Origin: Laccaria trichodermophora
Lineage: Eukaryota > Basidiomycota > Agaricomycetes > Agaricales > Hydnangiaceae
Direction: 5' to 3'
Assembly (NCBI GenBank): GCA_018417955.1
Contig: JACTVC010000012.1
Coordinates: 806,001 to 870,000, forward strand
DNA: 64,000 nucleotides
A program made the position numbers and the translations under genes. Each line of letters starts with the position of its first letter. Position 1 is the stretch's first letter. Below are positions 11,207 to 24,041 of this stretch, piece by piece. Under the pieces are notes generated by a model. That model was not told the origin of the DNA. It made no database searches and saw only the letters and a list, made by a program, of their open reading frames with translations.

Positions 11207-12960
11207 CTTTTGAACTTATGCTAAACTCTGCCCAAGACCTTCCTGTGGCTCAATTCCCTTCAGTGTAGACTCGTTTTGATACTACATGTGTGCAAGTAGT
11301 AGAATAGCAGTGGGTACCCTTCACACCTTTAACACTGGTCTGTTTGATGGCAGCACCCCCTACATCTTCCCCTTTGTTGTTTTTAGTTGGTGCATGCATC
11401 CCTGGTCATATCCTCAGGTTTGCCCAGTATCATGCCTTGGACAATATACAACTCTTTTACTACTTCAGGATTGAGGAGATGTTTTCTGAATTGTTATTTA
11501 ACAATTTATTGTGTTACATTGTATTAATCTGCCTACCCCACCAAGCACCATGAATTGATTACATCATATTCTGCCATCTGTAGTCCAGTCACTCAATCCT
11601 TAGGACCATTCAACATGCAGGCGTATATGACAGTGCCATCCATGAGGCAAAGAAGCCCTGTGATAAAATATTAAAGACAACAGTGTTGATCCACTTGCAT
11701 TTGCTTACCATGTTGAGCCATTGTGGTGTCTGGACCAAGGGAAATGCATAAGGTGTCTTCCCATGCAGCTTTGTGTTTTAATGCTGCAGGATCCATGTCT
11801 ACCATGTACATGAGGATGCATTTGACATTGATGGTGTTATGCACCAGGGGATGGGTGGCAACTTTGTATAGATAGGGGAAGCATTCATTCCAGTGTTCAT
11901 TGTAGACAAGACATCTGCCATCAACCACAAATCACTTGTCTTCTGGTCCATTGGGTCACATGGTCTGGATCTTATCCACAAGATATGTTGGAGACATTAC
12001 TATGAGATGGAACTTGATATAAGTGCCTGGTAACATATGCATACCTGATAACTTGACATGGATGAAAGAGTTGTGTATGAATTGGGTTTGGTAAATGTAC
12101 AGGCATTGGAGGGCAGGAAAGAATGGGGGGGTGTTTATCTTGAATAAAGCCCTGGCACAGTTAATGGTAACTGAATCTACATGCTTGGATCTTGGCACTT
12201 AGCATGTGCCAACAAAGAGGAAATAGCAGGATTGGATAATCCAGCAGATTACTCCACAAGACAATTGTGGTAGGTTCTTCATGCTCAAACTGTTTGGACT
12301 GGCCAAGATGACAATGGGCATGCAGAGTTGGTGTGGATGTATTGCTGTGAGACGAATATGGTAGACACATGGGACTTGAAGAAGACAACAACAAGCATGC
12401 AAAGGAAACAGACAATATGTGGTAGATACATTGCATGAATCATTTGGACTGGCCAAGACGACGAAGAGCACAAGATGACAAAGTGCACAGCAAAAGACAA
12501 TGAAAGCACAGCAAAAGACAGGGTGTTCTGAATTTGGACAGCCTTGGAGTGAAGAGCCAGAATTGATGATGCATGAACATTTCCTAATCATTTGATGTGT
12601 CATTGGAATCTATGATGAATACTACTGAAGTTGCACAGCCTTGGTACAAAAGCTCAAGATTCTATGATGCATGAACATTCCCTGATTGTTTGATGGGGGG
12701 ACGTTTCATGCATCATCAGAATCTGTGATGCCAAGAGGACAAGAGATGAGAGATGAGATCTAAGATGTACCCCCTGAGATTTGCCTCCCCTGCATTTTTA
12801 GATAGTGGGAAAGATTGTTTAGAAAGGAAATAGATCATGAATCTTTATTTATTACTGAAAATGGTAACTGATCTGAGATCTACTATGACACACAAAACTG
12901 TCCCCCATCAAATGATCAGAAAATGTTTGTGTGTCATTGCTTTTGAGTACCAGCATTGCC
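11207..12960. other. Gene-poor region with decayed fragments
   Basis: No convincing gene. A minus-strand ORF of 85 codons at 11671-11928 contains ordinary-looking protein sequence (EHWNECFPYLYKVATHPLVHN) and may be a remnant of a transposon gene, but I cannot place it. At about 12530-12720 a block of about 110 bp (GATGCATGAACATT motif) occurs twice. The rest shows short ORFs with no family resemblance. Confidence 0.5.
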
Positions 12961-13709
12961 TAAAGAAAAATGTGTAACTTTACCAAATCAAGTCCAATTC
13001 AGATGAAGTAAAATGCACAAAAAATGTAAAATTTCAGGGATTATGATTGTATACAATTCATTGAGACATATTATGTAATAAGGTCAAAGTCTGAATCAAC
13101 ATACTTATGTAAAGAAGAGTCTGAAGCTCACCAGCATAAAATCTAAATTGAATGAAATAAAACACCAAGAAAAAAATATAGTCTGTTGTTAGGTATATTA
13201 TGTAATAAAATCCATATGCACAAATAGGCATATATTTGCACAAATCAAGTTAATGCAAGCTTTTTCAATGAAGAAATAGCAATAAATGAGCACAAAATCA
13301 AAAGAAAATGACTGATGGTGCTCACTGTTGGTGACAACATTTGGAAACACTTTCAGGGTCCATGGTAAATTTCCATATAAGGCACTCAGCATTTGTCCAA
13401 CTGAAAAATAGCAATAAATGGCAGAAAATTTGAGAAACAATTGAAGAATGGTGCTAACTGTTGGGGCTGATGTTAGGACTGTTTCAAGGGTCCCAGGTGC
13501 ATTTTCTCAACTGGAAATTTATCTAACAATTGCCAGAAAATAACACAAAAATCAGAGAAAATTGGACTAAATCTTGTCTTTCTCCCATAAAATTTGATGG
13601 TGCTTACCATTGGTAATGATGTTGGAGGTTGTTTTCAGGGTCCAGGGTACATTTCCAAATATGGTAAAATAGCCAAAAATAGCCAGAAAATCAGAAAAAA
13701 ATGGAGGAT
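12960..13709. repeat. Degenerate AT-rich tandem repeats before the gypsy LTR
   Basis: Imperfect units of roughly 110-120 bp recur, each holding a GGTGCT..TTGGTG segment, CAGGGTCCA and an A-rich CCAGAAAAT segment. Similar AT-rich units occur at 52400-53850. The array runs directly into the 5' LTR at 13710. Confidence 0.55.
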
Positions 13710-14096
13710 TGTAGCATGCCAGTAAGCACCTTACCTTTCTATCCTTTCCACCCCCCGAATTACACCTACATCGCTTGCCTATATGCACCTTCTTCATACT
13801 TTGTATTACATCGTGTTACGCTTTACGTAAGTACTGTAGTTATACCTCATGTAGTACATGAGGCAAGATCATCTTTTCTACCACTTACACCCTCTTCGTA
13901 TCGCTTGGATACTAAGGCCCTACCAACGGCTTTGCTTCAAGCTCGAGAGATCAGTGGCCAGATCTCAAAGACTCCGTTAACGCAATCTCCACTGGGACTG
14001 TCCGTGGAGATCGGAACACAGGAGTGTTGAACTGTCACGTTTCACGATTCCAAGCGTTCAACCGCTCTACCTAGACCAACTTGGTGAGTCTTCACA
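13710..14096 (+). repeat. 5' LTR of the gypsy element
   Basis: 387 bp, begins TGTAGCATGCC and ends near TTCACA. It differs from the 3' LTR at about 8 positions, 7 of them CG versus CA/TG. The exact 3' limit is set only by where the two copies diverge, so the true LTR could extend further if the 3' copy is truncated. Confidence 0.88.
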
Positions 14097-14418
14097 CCTT
14101 AGATCGTCGTTGTCCACTAGGCAATCCAACGACTGTCCCACTACCCGAGTAATCACTACGTCAAGTAGCGGTTACAAAGGTGGACACTGTGGGATCGTCG
14201 ATACACCTAGCCGACTATCTAACACAATCTAGATTCGTGCATCGACTCTACATATACTATATACTACCCACCATCTGTTACATTTCTTAACTCCATCGAC
14301 CACCCTGTCCAACTTCCGAGCACCAAAGAACTCAACTCCCCCCGTCGTAGCTAGGGGGGGTAGACCTGCTTTTTCAAGCACTTTCGGATCCTCGAGGATC
14401 CCGAGTTCGAAACCATCT

Positions 14419-17400
14419 ATGACCACTTCATTGCCCCTCTCGACTGACTCCCCTTGGAGGAGAAGCCCTGCCAGAGAAACCCCCCTTATCACTTCGAAAA
14501 CGAGCGTTACGCGCGACCAACCCCCTCACCAAGCCTCATCCTCTCAGATCCCTAGACTCAAAACCACTTCGGCAACGCTTCCGACCCCTTCAAGCTCTTC
14601 CCTTGCAAAAATGGCGACCGATAACTCTTTGACTCCCTCTCCCTCTACTTCGAGTCGTCCACCTAACTCAGGAGTCCCTGTCCCAGCAGATTCCCCTGCT
14701 CTGATGAGCGCTGAACGTCAAGAAGCTCCTCAGAACACTAGACTGGGCTTAGATAGGGGATACTCCATGTCCCCCATGTACAGCCTCATCTTGGAGTACA
14801 ACTGTGAACAAGGAGCGAACCTTTCCACGGCAGCAGTGGTTTCCTGGATCCTTCAACAGCCGAATCTCAGGGTGAAAGACATCATTGTTAGGAGTGACGC
14901 GATAGACCCCGACACTGCAGTCAGTTTAGCGGATTCACATTAAACCGCATAGTACGAGTGGTCACGGAGCTTCAGACGTTCCTTGACAGGATGGGGGATT
15001 TGATACAAGAATGCTCAAATGTATTTCGAATTGACTCTGAAGAAACTATGACAATCGCCTTACAAGGGTGTGGAAGTCGATCACAGTTAGAGGTAGCCTA
15101 CGGGATACTGTTCCGACGACTACTCGCCGCTCAACAAACTATCACCAAGTACGAGGCACAATACCAACATCTCGAGATCCCCTTATCACCTATTTCGATG
15201 GTCCCAGAATTACATGAAGAGCTCGACAGGATCAGCGGCATTGATGATCGTATGAGATTCATGTTACAAAAGTTTCCTCATCACCAAGGGCAGCTAAGCT
15301 CCGAAGCCCTTGCAGCTCTCAGCCAAGGACAACCCTGGACCACCATTCACCCCACACAGCCTCTCCCCACGGAAACAAGATTCCCGTCACCAGTCGATTC
15401 TCAACCCTTCAAGACAAACGATTCATTAGGGAAAAAGAAGGTGGATTGGGAAGATACGGCCCCCTGGGAGGAGAAATTGTCCAGCGTCGAACAGGGCAGA
15501 GATTTGGAAGGAGGAGCAGAGCTCTCTTTCGGGTTCCAGACTCCATTTAGGACTAATAACAAATTTTTCGAGGACTCAAGAAGCACCCCTCCCACTTCCT
15601 TTTTCTCTACCCCTGCTGCTATGCCGTCCTCCTCTGGTCCTAGCTTGACGCAAGACGTCACAGTGGGGTTAGCGACTCCGTCTCGGACTATCTTTGGAGA
15701 TAACATCCGAGAATACAACGCGACACCCAGTCAACCTTCAAACACCATCGCCGCGTCTAGACCAAACGCGGATGAGAACACTCACTTGCACAATTCCCTC
15801 AACCCGTCGCAAAACACCAACAGCCTCTCCCTGGTAAAAGGAGGGCCTCCTCGAGCCAACGACCTGCTGGACTTAGGGGGAAACTATCCCCCTAATAACA
15901 ATGGAGGTCCCCTCGGAGGAGGCAACGGCGGTGGTGGCGGAGGGAGCGGGGGAGGAGGCGGTGGTGGCTATGGAGGAGGAGGACCCTTTCCAAGCCACCC
16001 TTTTTCCAACAATTCCAACCACACTCCCTTAGGTACCCGACCACTTTCAGGAGGCAGCAGAGGTAATCCAGGAGGAGGCGGCGGTGGAGGAGAAGGAGGA
16101 GGAGACCCTTCCTTCCCTGGAAATCAGGTCGGCCCTCCAGCTCCTTACGGCAACATGCTGGCTACTATGAAGACAGAGCTCAAGGTCGAGCAATTGCTGG
16201 AATGGGACAGCAACCACTGGACTGCCATCAAATATTTTTGGCAGGTCCAACAGCTGGCTTACCTAGGGGGCTGGATTCCTGAAGCCCTGGGCTACTGGCT
16301 TTGGTTCCGTCTGAAGGATGGTTCTCCAGTGAAAAAGTGGTTTGTTACCTTACCCGTTACCCACCAGGGTTACATGCATTCCCACTACCTTAAATTCCTG
16401 AAGGGCATCAAGGACGGATACTTAGGACACCGTTGGCAGATCAAGATGAATAACTACTACAATGCACAGTCTTTCCAAGAAAGGAATCATGAACGCGAAT
16501 CGCCTTCAGACTTCATTCTGAGACGCATTATATACACTAGAATGCTGTTGACAGTCAATACCGGAGGACCGTTAGAGGTCTTCTACATCATGAGGAAAGC
16601 ACCGATTAGTTGGGGACCCATTCTGCTAGTTAGTAGCATTCAGGATTCGAGCGAATTATATTCTCGAGTCACTGAACATGAAGAAGCTCTTCTGGAAGCC
16701 TATTGGGTCTCTAGAGGAGGGCCAACATCTTCCATTGATCAGATAGCTGTACAACTAAAACAAATGGGATTTATACAGGAAAACCAACGACCTTATCCCC
16801 GCCATGCAAATCTAAGTGAAAACGCTGCTGAAATGAGTCCGGTGACGAATGAAGTGACAAGTATGACCACTTCTTTCCAAGACCTCAATACCAGCCAACA
16901 CCTTTTACACAAAGCATACCAAGTACTTCAACTACGTCAGCGTCTGCCGCCGAAAGGCGGGTATCCATTCCCTAAGAACGACCATGTCACTACAAGAATG
17001 GGGAAAATGCCGCCCTCACCTTGCAAGGTTTGTGGAAGTGCCAACCACTGGGACAAGGAATGCCCAGATTGGAACTTGTATTTTGAGAAAGTCAAGCGCT
17101 CAGCGAATGCTGCAGAAGTTTGGCCTGAGAGCGAGTTGGAAAAGACATACACAACTGCCTATTCGATTCTTTTGAATGAAAGATTAGCAGAAGTAGTGAT
17201 TGACGAACCGGTTCTCCAGGAATCCTTGGCACAGCAGCAGGGTTTTAGAGTGGCATCCCTTTTAGCACAGAAAACTGCGTTAGGAGTGAGTAAGTCCAAG
17301 GAGCGCGAGTCTCGCAAGACTCCAACGCACACGACGATAGAAGAAGTGGAGGACGAGGAATGGCTAGCTCAAAGAGCCAAACCAAAAGCGTTCAAGAATC

Positions 17401-18143
17401 TCTTGGAGGAAACAGAAGGTTGTGAGAGTCTGCATCCAAACGAGCGGTCAGAGAACGTGGAGCCTAAGTTCAGATCGCCCCCAGTAGAAACTGAGGATGT
17501 TAAACCTCAACAAACTGCGGAATCCGACTCACCCCTTCCAAACGTGGATGCCGAATCTCACTCTTTCACCTCAGAATCCACGAATCCTCCAGCCAACGAT
17601 ATTAGGATCAAGCTGAAGAAGAGGCAGTTCTCTCCTGCAGGCTCATCTGCAGCGGGAGTTTCAGTAGTCGCAGTGCAAGGATGGGTGGGGTCTACTAGAA
17701 ACATGCCCATTGACCTCCAACTAGACTCCTGCGCCGATGTGACTCTGATCTCTCAAGAGTACCTGGAATCCTTGAAAGACAAGCCCCCGTGTCAGAAAGG
17801 GATGAAGATGAACCTGTGGCAACTCACAGATAAGGATTCGACGATACAGGGCTATGTTCGGATCCCAATAGTCATGAAATCATCGGAAGGCGTCCTCTTG
17901 GAAACGAAAGCGGAGGCGTACGTCGTTCCTAATATGATGGTACCGATATTACTGGGGGAGGATTACCATTTAAATTACGAACTCACAGTAGCCCATAAGG
18001 TCGACTTCCGTTCTGTAGTAAACTTCACAGGAGTTCCCTATTCGGTCCCGGCTAGAGGAGTGACCCGCACGAGGGACTTCAATCGTATGCGCCAGAGCGC
18101 CTGCGTCAATGTGAGTTTTGTCAAATCAAAGCTGCATAAATGA
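14419..18143 (+). pseudogene. gag: gypsy gag and aspartic protease, frame-disrupted
   Basis: The first part (14419-14943) is a Ser/Pro/Thr-rich N-terminus. The sequence shifts frame near 14925 and continues as an open stretch of 1,061 codons from 14958. This has a Gly-rich low-complexity region (15890-16110), the retrotransposon gag core (about 16170-16720; VEQLLEWDSNHW to EHEEALLEAYW), a CCHC zinc knuckle CKVCGSANHWDKEC at about 17022-17063, and an aspartic protease with LDSCADVTLIS near 17718, where DSCA replaces the usual DTGA, as in some fungal gypsy elements. A TGA at 18141 ends the frame. Gag packages the RNA and the protease matures the polyprotein. The frameshift and stop make this a pseudogene. 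Confidence 0.88.
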
Positions 18144-21100
18144 AACAAAGCTAAGAAGACAAGGCAAAAGAAGAGACTAGGCTTTGAGCAAAGGACAGTC
18201 CGGGCCGCTGAGGATTACCGCATCCGACCAGATGAATGCCGGCAGATTAAAGTGGAAGGTCACTTCGAAGAAGATAGGACCTGGCTGGTCGAGAAGAACC
18301 TATTAGCCTCCACTAACGACTCGCCGTTCATAGTGCCGAATGTACTCATCTCAGCTTCAAATCCATGGATCCCCATATCCAATCCATCCCCTCATCCGAA
18401 AGTAATTAGAAAAGGCGACATTATCGGCTACCTAAAGGACCTGCAAGAATACTTCGACGCGCCTCTTACACGAGAGGGATACGACAAATTTGCAGGATGA
18501 GCACAGGCGATAGCAGCCGTCATCGCCATATCTTCAGAAAAGTTGCATCAGGACGAGACTTCGGAGAATCCGACCACGAATGAGACGAACGACCCCTCCA
18601 AGGATGAAAGTGTTGACAATAAGTGACCCAAAGAAGCTGAGTCCTTTGGTCCGAAAACAGCTGAACTACCAGATTTAGCAAGCTATCCCTCGCAGCATAT
18701 GGAGGAATACCTGGACGTCGGATCTCTCCCTGAAAACTTGAAAGAAAGAGCTTGGCGAATGTTGAGAAAAAGGCAAAGAGCTTTCAGCTTTGATGGATGG
18801 TTGGGGCATCACCCTAGTAAAGTCCATATCAGGACTGTCGACGGATAAGTCCCTATCGCTGTGCCAATGTATGGAGCTTCACCAGCCAAAAGAGCTGTCA
18901 TGGATGAGCAGTTAGATAAATGGTTCGAACAGGATGTAATCAAACCTTCAAAAAGCCCTTGGAGCGCCCCTGTAGTGATCGCGTATTGCAATGGCAAACC
19001 TCGGTTTTGCGTTGATTATCGTAAACTTAACGCAGCGACTATACCAGATGAATTCCCAATTCCGAGACAATCGGAGATCCTGTCATCGCTGTCCGGCACC
19101 CAGGTTTATCTTCCTTAGATGCTTTATCAGGGTTTACACAGTTAGAAATGGATGAGGATGACATAGAAAAGACGGCCTTTAGAACTCACAGGGGGCTCTT
19201 TCAGTTCAAACGGATGCCGTTTGGATTATGCAACAGACCATCTATTTTCCAACGTGTCATGCAAGGAATCCTGGCACCCTACTTGTGGATCTTTTGTTTA
19301 GTCTACATCGACGACATAGTGATCTACTCGAAGACTTACGAGGAACACATAGACCATTTAGACAAGGTCCTGGAAGCCATTGAACAAGCTGGAATTACTT
19401 TGTCCCCTGTAAAATGTCATTTGTTTTATTTGTCTATCTTGCTCTTGGGACACAAAGTTTCATGCCTAGGACTCTCCACCCATCTGGAGAAAGTCTGAGC
19501 TGTCATAGAATTACAGAGTCCTACGAAACTATCTCAACTACAAACCTTTTTAGGAATGGCTGTCTATTTTTCGGCTTTTATCCCCTACTACGCGGACCGG
19601 TGTTACCCTCTATTCCAATTGCTAAGAAAGGGAGCAAAATGGTCATGGTCAGCGGAATGTGAAACGGCGTTTAACTCAATCAAAAGCACACTTCAAGAAG
19701 CCCCGGTGTTAGGACACCCATTGAAAGGATTGCCATATCGCTTGTATACTGACGCTTCAGATGAGGCGTTAGGCTGTGCTCTACAGCAGGTCCAACCAAT
19801 AGCCGTTAAGGACCTGAGGAACACCCGGTTATACGATCAATTGAGAAGGGCGTTCGAAGCAGGGAAAAGCCCACCTAGGCTTATAGTCCAGCTCCCCTCC
19901 TCCTTGAATGACAATCTTGCAGCAGAGACTTGGGGCAATACATTCGACAAAACGGTCGTGTACATAGAACGTGTGATCGCCTATTGGTCAAGAACCTTCA
20001 AATCGGCTGAAACACGTTATTCCACCACGGAACGTGAAGCTCTGGGTGCCAAAGAAGGTTTAGTTAAATTCCAACCATTTATAGAGGGGGAAAAAGTCAC
20101 ACTCATTACTGATCACACCGCTCTCCAATGGGCAAAAACCTACGAAAATTCCAATTGGTGCTTAGCCACCTGGGGAACTGTCTTCTCAGTGTACACCCCG
20201 AACCTCTTTATCGTCCATCGACCTGGCAGGAAGCATTCAAACGTAGATCCCCTTTCCAGATTATACCGAGCCCCTCCCCTGCAAGATTCTCCTGCGAGAG
20301 ATGAAACGGTCACTTTAGAAATGAGTCCCACCCATATCGACTTCTCTTCAAACCCCTCTTTAGGCAAAGCCGCTTTCATGGCGTTCAACATCAACGATTG
20401 TCTAGATGGGATCAAAGAAGTCTCCATGAATACAAGAAGCACGAGTCGACCAAAGCTTACCCAGAAAGAAGACACGACTCTTCCAGTCAACCGTCCTGAG
20501 GTGGCAGACGAACCCATCCCACCAGAACGACATAACAAGTACTGGGGTGCGACTAACCCCCCACCGAATATCCTAGTCCATCTGGAGGAGGCAACAATCC
20601 AGGAGTGGGTCAAAGGTTACTTGGAAGACCCGTACCTCGCCAAAATCTGGAACGACCCCAAGACTATCGTCGAGAACTGGGTCCCCAGTCATCGATTCTT
20701 CAAAAACGAGAATGGCCTACTGTTTTTCAGGGATGCAGACTATCAACCCAGGCTTTGCGTTCCGTTGAGTCAAAGGAGACTGATAATGGAAGAAGCGCAT
20801 GAACAGGCTTTCGAGGGAGCGCATCAGGGCCCAGAGAAGCTGTGGCAGAAACTAAGTGGCAAATTTTACTGGAAAAGGATGAAAGCGGACCTCATGAGAT
20901 TTGTACAAACCTGCGACATTTGTCAGAAGATTAAACCCCTCAACTTCAATAAATACAGCTACCTTATTCCAAACCCCAGTCCGGCCTGACCCTACCAATC
21001 AATTGTGATGGATTTCATTGTCAACTTACCCTGGTCAGAAGGCTTTAATGCGATCCACGTCACTGTTGACAGACTAACCAAGCACGGTATATTCACACCC

Positions 21101-22081
21101 ACTACGACGGGTCTGAATGCCGAAGACTTTGGAGCCTTATTTGTGAGGAAAGTGGTCTGCCACTTTGGTCTCCCAGAAAGCATCATCTGTGACAGAGACC
21201 CGCGCTGGACATCAGATTTCTGGAAAGGAGTGGCAAAATGCCTACGTACCAAGATGTCCCTCTCTTCATCCCACCATCCCCAACACAACGGTCAGACGGA
21301 GATAGTTAACCAGTTCCTTGAGGTGATGCTAAGAGCGTTCGTCTCTGACAGTAAGGAAACATGGGCGCTATGGATCCCATTGTTAGAATGGGCCTACAAT
21401 GCAAGCATCCACAGCTCGACCGGTATGTCGCCGAATTTCCTCATGCTCAGATTCGAACCAAGGTCACCAATCGACTTCTTGCTCCCTGAGGCCGCTAATA
21501 TGAAGGACGTAAAAAGGACGGAATCAGAGGAGTGGCTGACTCACCTGCAAATGCACAGGGACAGCGTGAGGCGTGCCATAGCTCATGCACAGCATCAGCA
21601 AGCTAAGGAGCACAATAAACATCGCCGGGCGCTACAATTCAAGGAAGGGGACAAAGTCTTGGTTAATCCACATTCATTAGAATGGGTAGAATCGAAAGGG
21701 GAAGGATCTAAACTCACCACACGCTGGATCGGACCATTCAAAGTAATGCAGAAAATCAACCCCAATGTTTACCGATTGCGAATGGGAGATAACTATCCGG
21801 GTTCGCCAGTAATCAACATACAACACCTAAAAAAATACGAAACGGACATGACTCACCAAGACAGAATTTCATTGCCAGACTCATTCATGCGCAAACAGGA
21901 ATCCAAAGAATTCAAAGTCGAGAAGATTGTAGGGCACAGGAGAGTTGGTAAACGAGCGACACTCCAGTACCTGATAAGATGGGCCAACTACGGGCCGCAG
22001 TTCGACACGTGGGGCACAGCCACCGACTTGAAGAACTCTCCAATCTTACTCAACGACTACCGAGCCAAGCACAACCTTTGA
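18144..22081 (+). pseudogene. pol: gypsy pol: reverse transcriptase, RNase H, integrase, chromodomain (decayed)
   Basis: RT motifs run from SPWSAPVVIAYCNGKPRFCVDYRKLN (about 18957) through FGLCNRPSIFQRVM to YIDDIVIYS near 19305. RNase H follows with LYTDASDEALGCAL (about 19742) and LITDHTALQW (about 20100). The integrase has its HHCC zinc site ending CDICQ near 20910, the core with MDFI, CDRDPRWTSDFW and HNGQTEIVNQ between 21007 and 21310, a GPF-like tail, and a C-terminal chromodomain (EFKVEKIVGHR to WGTATDL, 21908-22030) that marks it as a chromovirus. Breaks: stops at 18498, about 18627 and 18846, a 1-nt frameshift near 19103, and TGA at 19496 and 20987. Several fit CGA to TGA. The stretch 18144-18850 between protease and RT is also open only in pieces. 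Confidence 0.92.
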
Positions 22082-24041
22082 AACACGTCAAGTCCAAGTC
22101 AATTATGTTCCCCTTTCAACCTATGTCTATGATATATATGTTTTTTGACGATTTTTCTTTCACCAGTTACTTCACAACCAAATCCAGGCGAACACATGTA
22201 AGGCACCAGCCCCTCTTATCCCATCAATCGGGCCTCGTGCACACAGAAAAGCAAGCGTCGCTCAGCAAACCTTCCTTCCTTCCTTCCTTCCGACTCCTTC
22301 TGCCATTCGCTGGGACTGTCCACGAGTGAACGTCTGGAGTAAGGCTTGTCTTGCAGTGGACTGTCCTGCTTGATAACGCCGTAATGGACCTCTCTATTCA
22401 TCATCTCAACCCTCTTGCCACAACGACTGTCTGAATCGATCCCGATGATATGGGTGAAAAGTATTCAACCGTATAAAATCCAATTTTCGCGATTTTACTG
22501 TTAAAATGGTCTTCTCTGTACATACACTATATTCAAATTGCAATGATATAAGAGTCTTTGAACATACCCGGTTCAGTAGACTAAAAGTGCACATGTGTTG
22601 AGTCTGAACATAGGACTAAGGCCTTGGAGCTGGCAGCAGTATGCGCCGTGACATTATACTTGGAGCCTATCTAGGATTCACCCACCATGAAATAGAGTAT
22701 AAAGAAGCTCTAGAGTAAAACCACCCAACGCAGGGACAAGATTGCATTACTACCAAGGGTTTAGAAACATGTAATGGATTTTTAATATGGAAACTCAGAC
22801 TTTTATCCTGCGATAAATACCTCCAAGACTTTTAGAGGATAAACTGTATGTGGACATTGTGAAATAATGTTCTACTACTAGAAAGACTATACTGCGACCA
22901 TGTAGTATATGTATGAGGACCAAGCGTGGCCTGTGGCCATGTAAAGAGTCAAGTACAGCAATTCCCACATATGCATCAGAGAGTGATGCGTAGCATCGTC
23001 CAAGATGCTATGAAATGCGCACCTGGAAAGACATTAGGTAATCCATCCTGGAGACCCCCTGATAACTAAGAAAGTCATTTGAAGTCCTTCGGAGTACCAT
23101 CCGATCTCCATATGATACAGAAACTGAGCCAAGGCATTTTAATCAAAATAACCTCTGGAAATAAAGAAGCCGGCAGCTTGCTGCATATGTATCGGCCCGG
23201 CAATTGCTAAAATGACATGATACGTCAAATTGGTAACTGATGCCAAGAGAAAGAAGCATAAGGAACTGGTCCGGGCCAAGGATAATTAAAAACCGGACTA
23301 TTAAATGTATGCATCAAATACTGATGCGTTCATAAGAGAAAGATACCAACACTACAAAAACTGTAGTGTATCAAAGAAAGACACTATAAAACTATACCAC
23401 ATGATTATTAAAAAGCTATTTATATTCCATTTGTAATTTTGGACCAATATAAACCATAGAAAAACACATGTAAAAGCGTAGATAGGAGTTCTGGAGTATA
23501 AAAGGAGGGCACTGGCAGGTCAAAAGGCAAGCAATCGTCCCCTGTTGACCAGCTAGTTGCACTCCAAGTAGAGACTTAGGAGGTGGACAGTTGTAATCAA
23601 TTAAAGGAGATTTCTTCGTGGTCAGAAAAGTACAGTGTGAACGAAGCCAGCGTGCTTGGGAGTCAGCTTACTTGGAGACTTGAATAAGAGGTTTTTAAGC
23701 ACAGTATCATTCAGACGAGACAGCGTACTCGTACCCTTTGTTTTGGAGCATAGTGACATAATAATAGCTCAAGGGAGTTATAAAAGTCCAATAAATTCGT
23801 GTTTCGTGTCAATAAAGAAGTCTGTGTGCGAGAACTTTGCATTTGAGCAACCAGGATCCCTGAAAGACATACTTTGTTCTATTGAACTATTCTAATACCA
23901 CACCCAATAATAAAACCCGGTTTTATTACGAAAACTCTTGAGACTTAAACCTAAGAAGACAAAAGTGGTATTTCTTAATACCAAAGGCCCTCGAACTCTT
24001 GCACCGAGATTGTGATTGTGTGTGTGTGTGTGTGTGTGTGA
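22082..24041. other. Non-coding stretch between pol and ORF3, possibly holding an inserted LTR
   Basis: No gene is seen. 22082-22590 is ordinary sequence after the pol stop, with a short CCTT microsatellite near 22264. From about 22594, TGTTGAGTCTG begins a 1.4-kb AT-rich segment containing TATAAAAGGAGGGC at about 23498 and AATAAA-like sites at about 23811 and 23905, which is the layout of an LTR promoter and poly(A) region. I could not find a clean CA end or target duplication, so this is a guess. A (TG)n microsatellite lies at about 24013-24041. Confidence 0.3.

Noticed and set aside
11671..11928. 85-codon minus-strand ORF as a gene
   Set aside because: No start or splice context and no second exon; protein-like but isolated, so listed only as a possible fragment.
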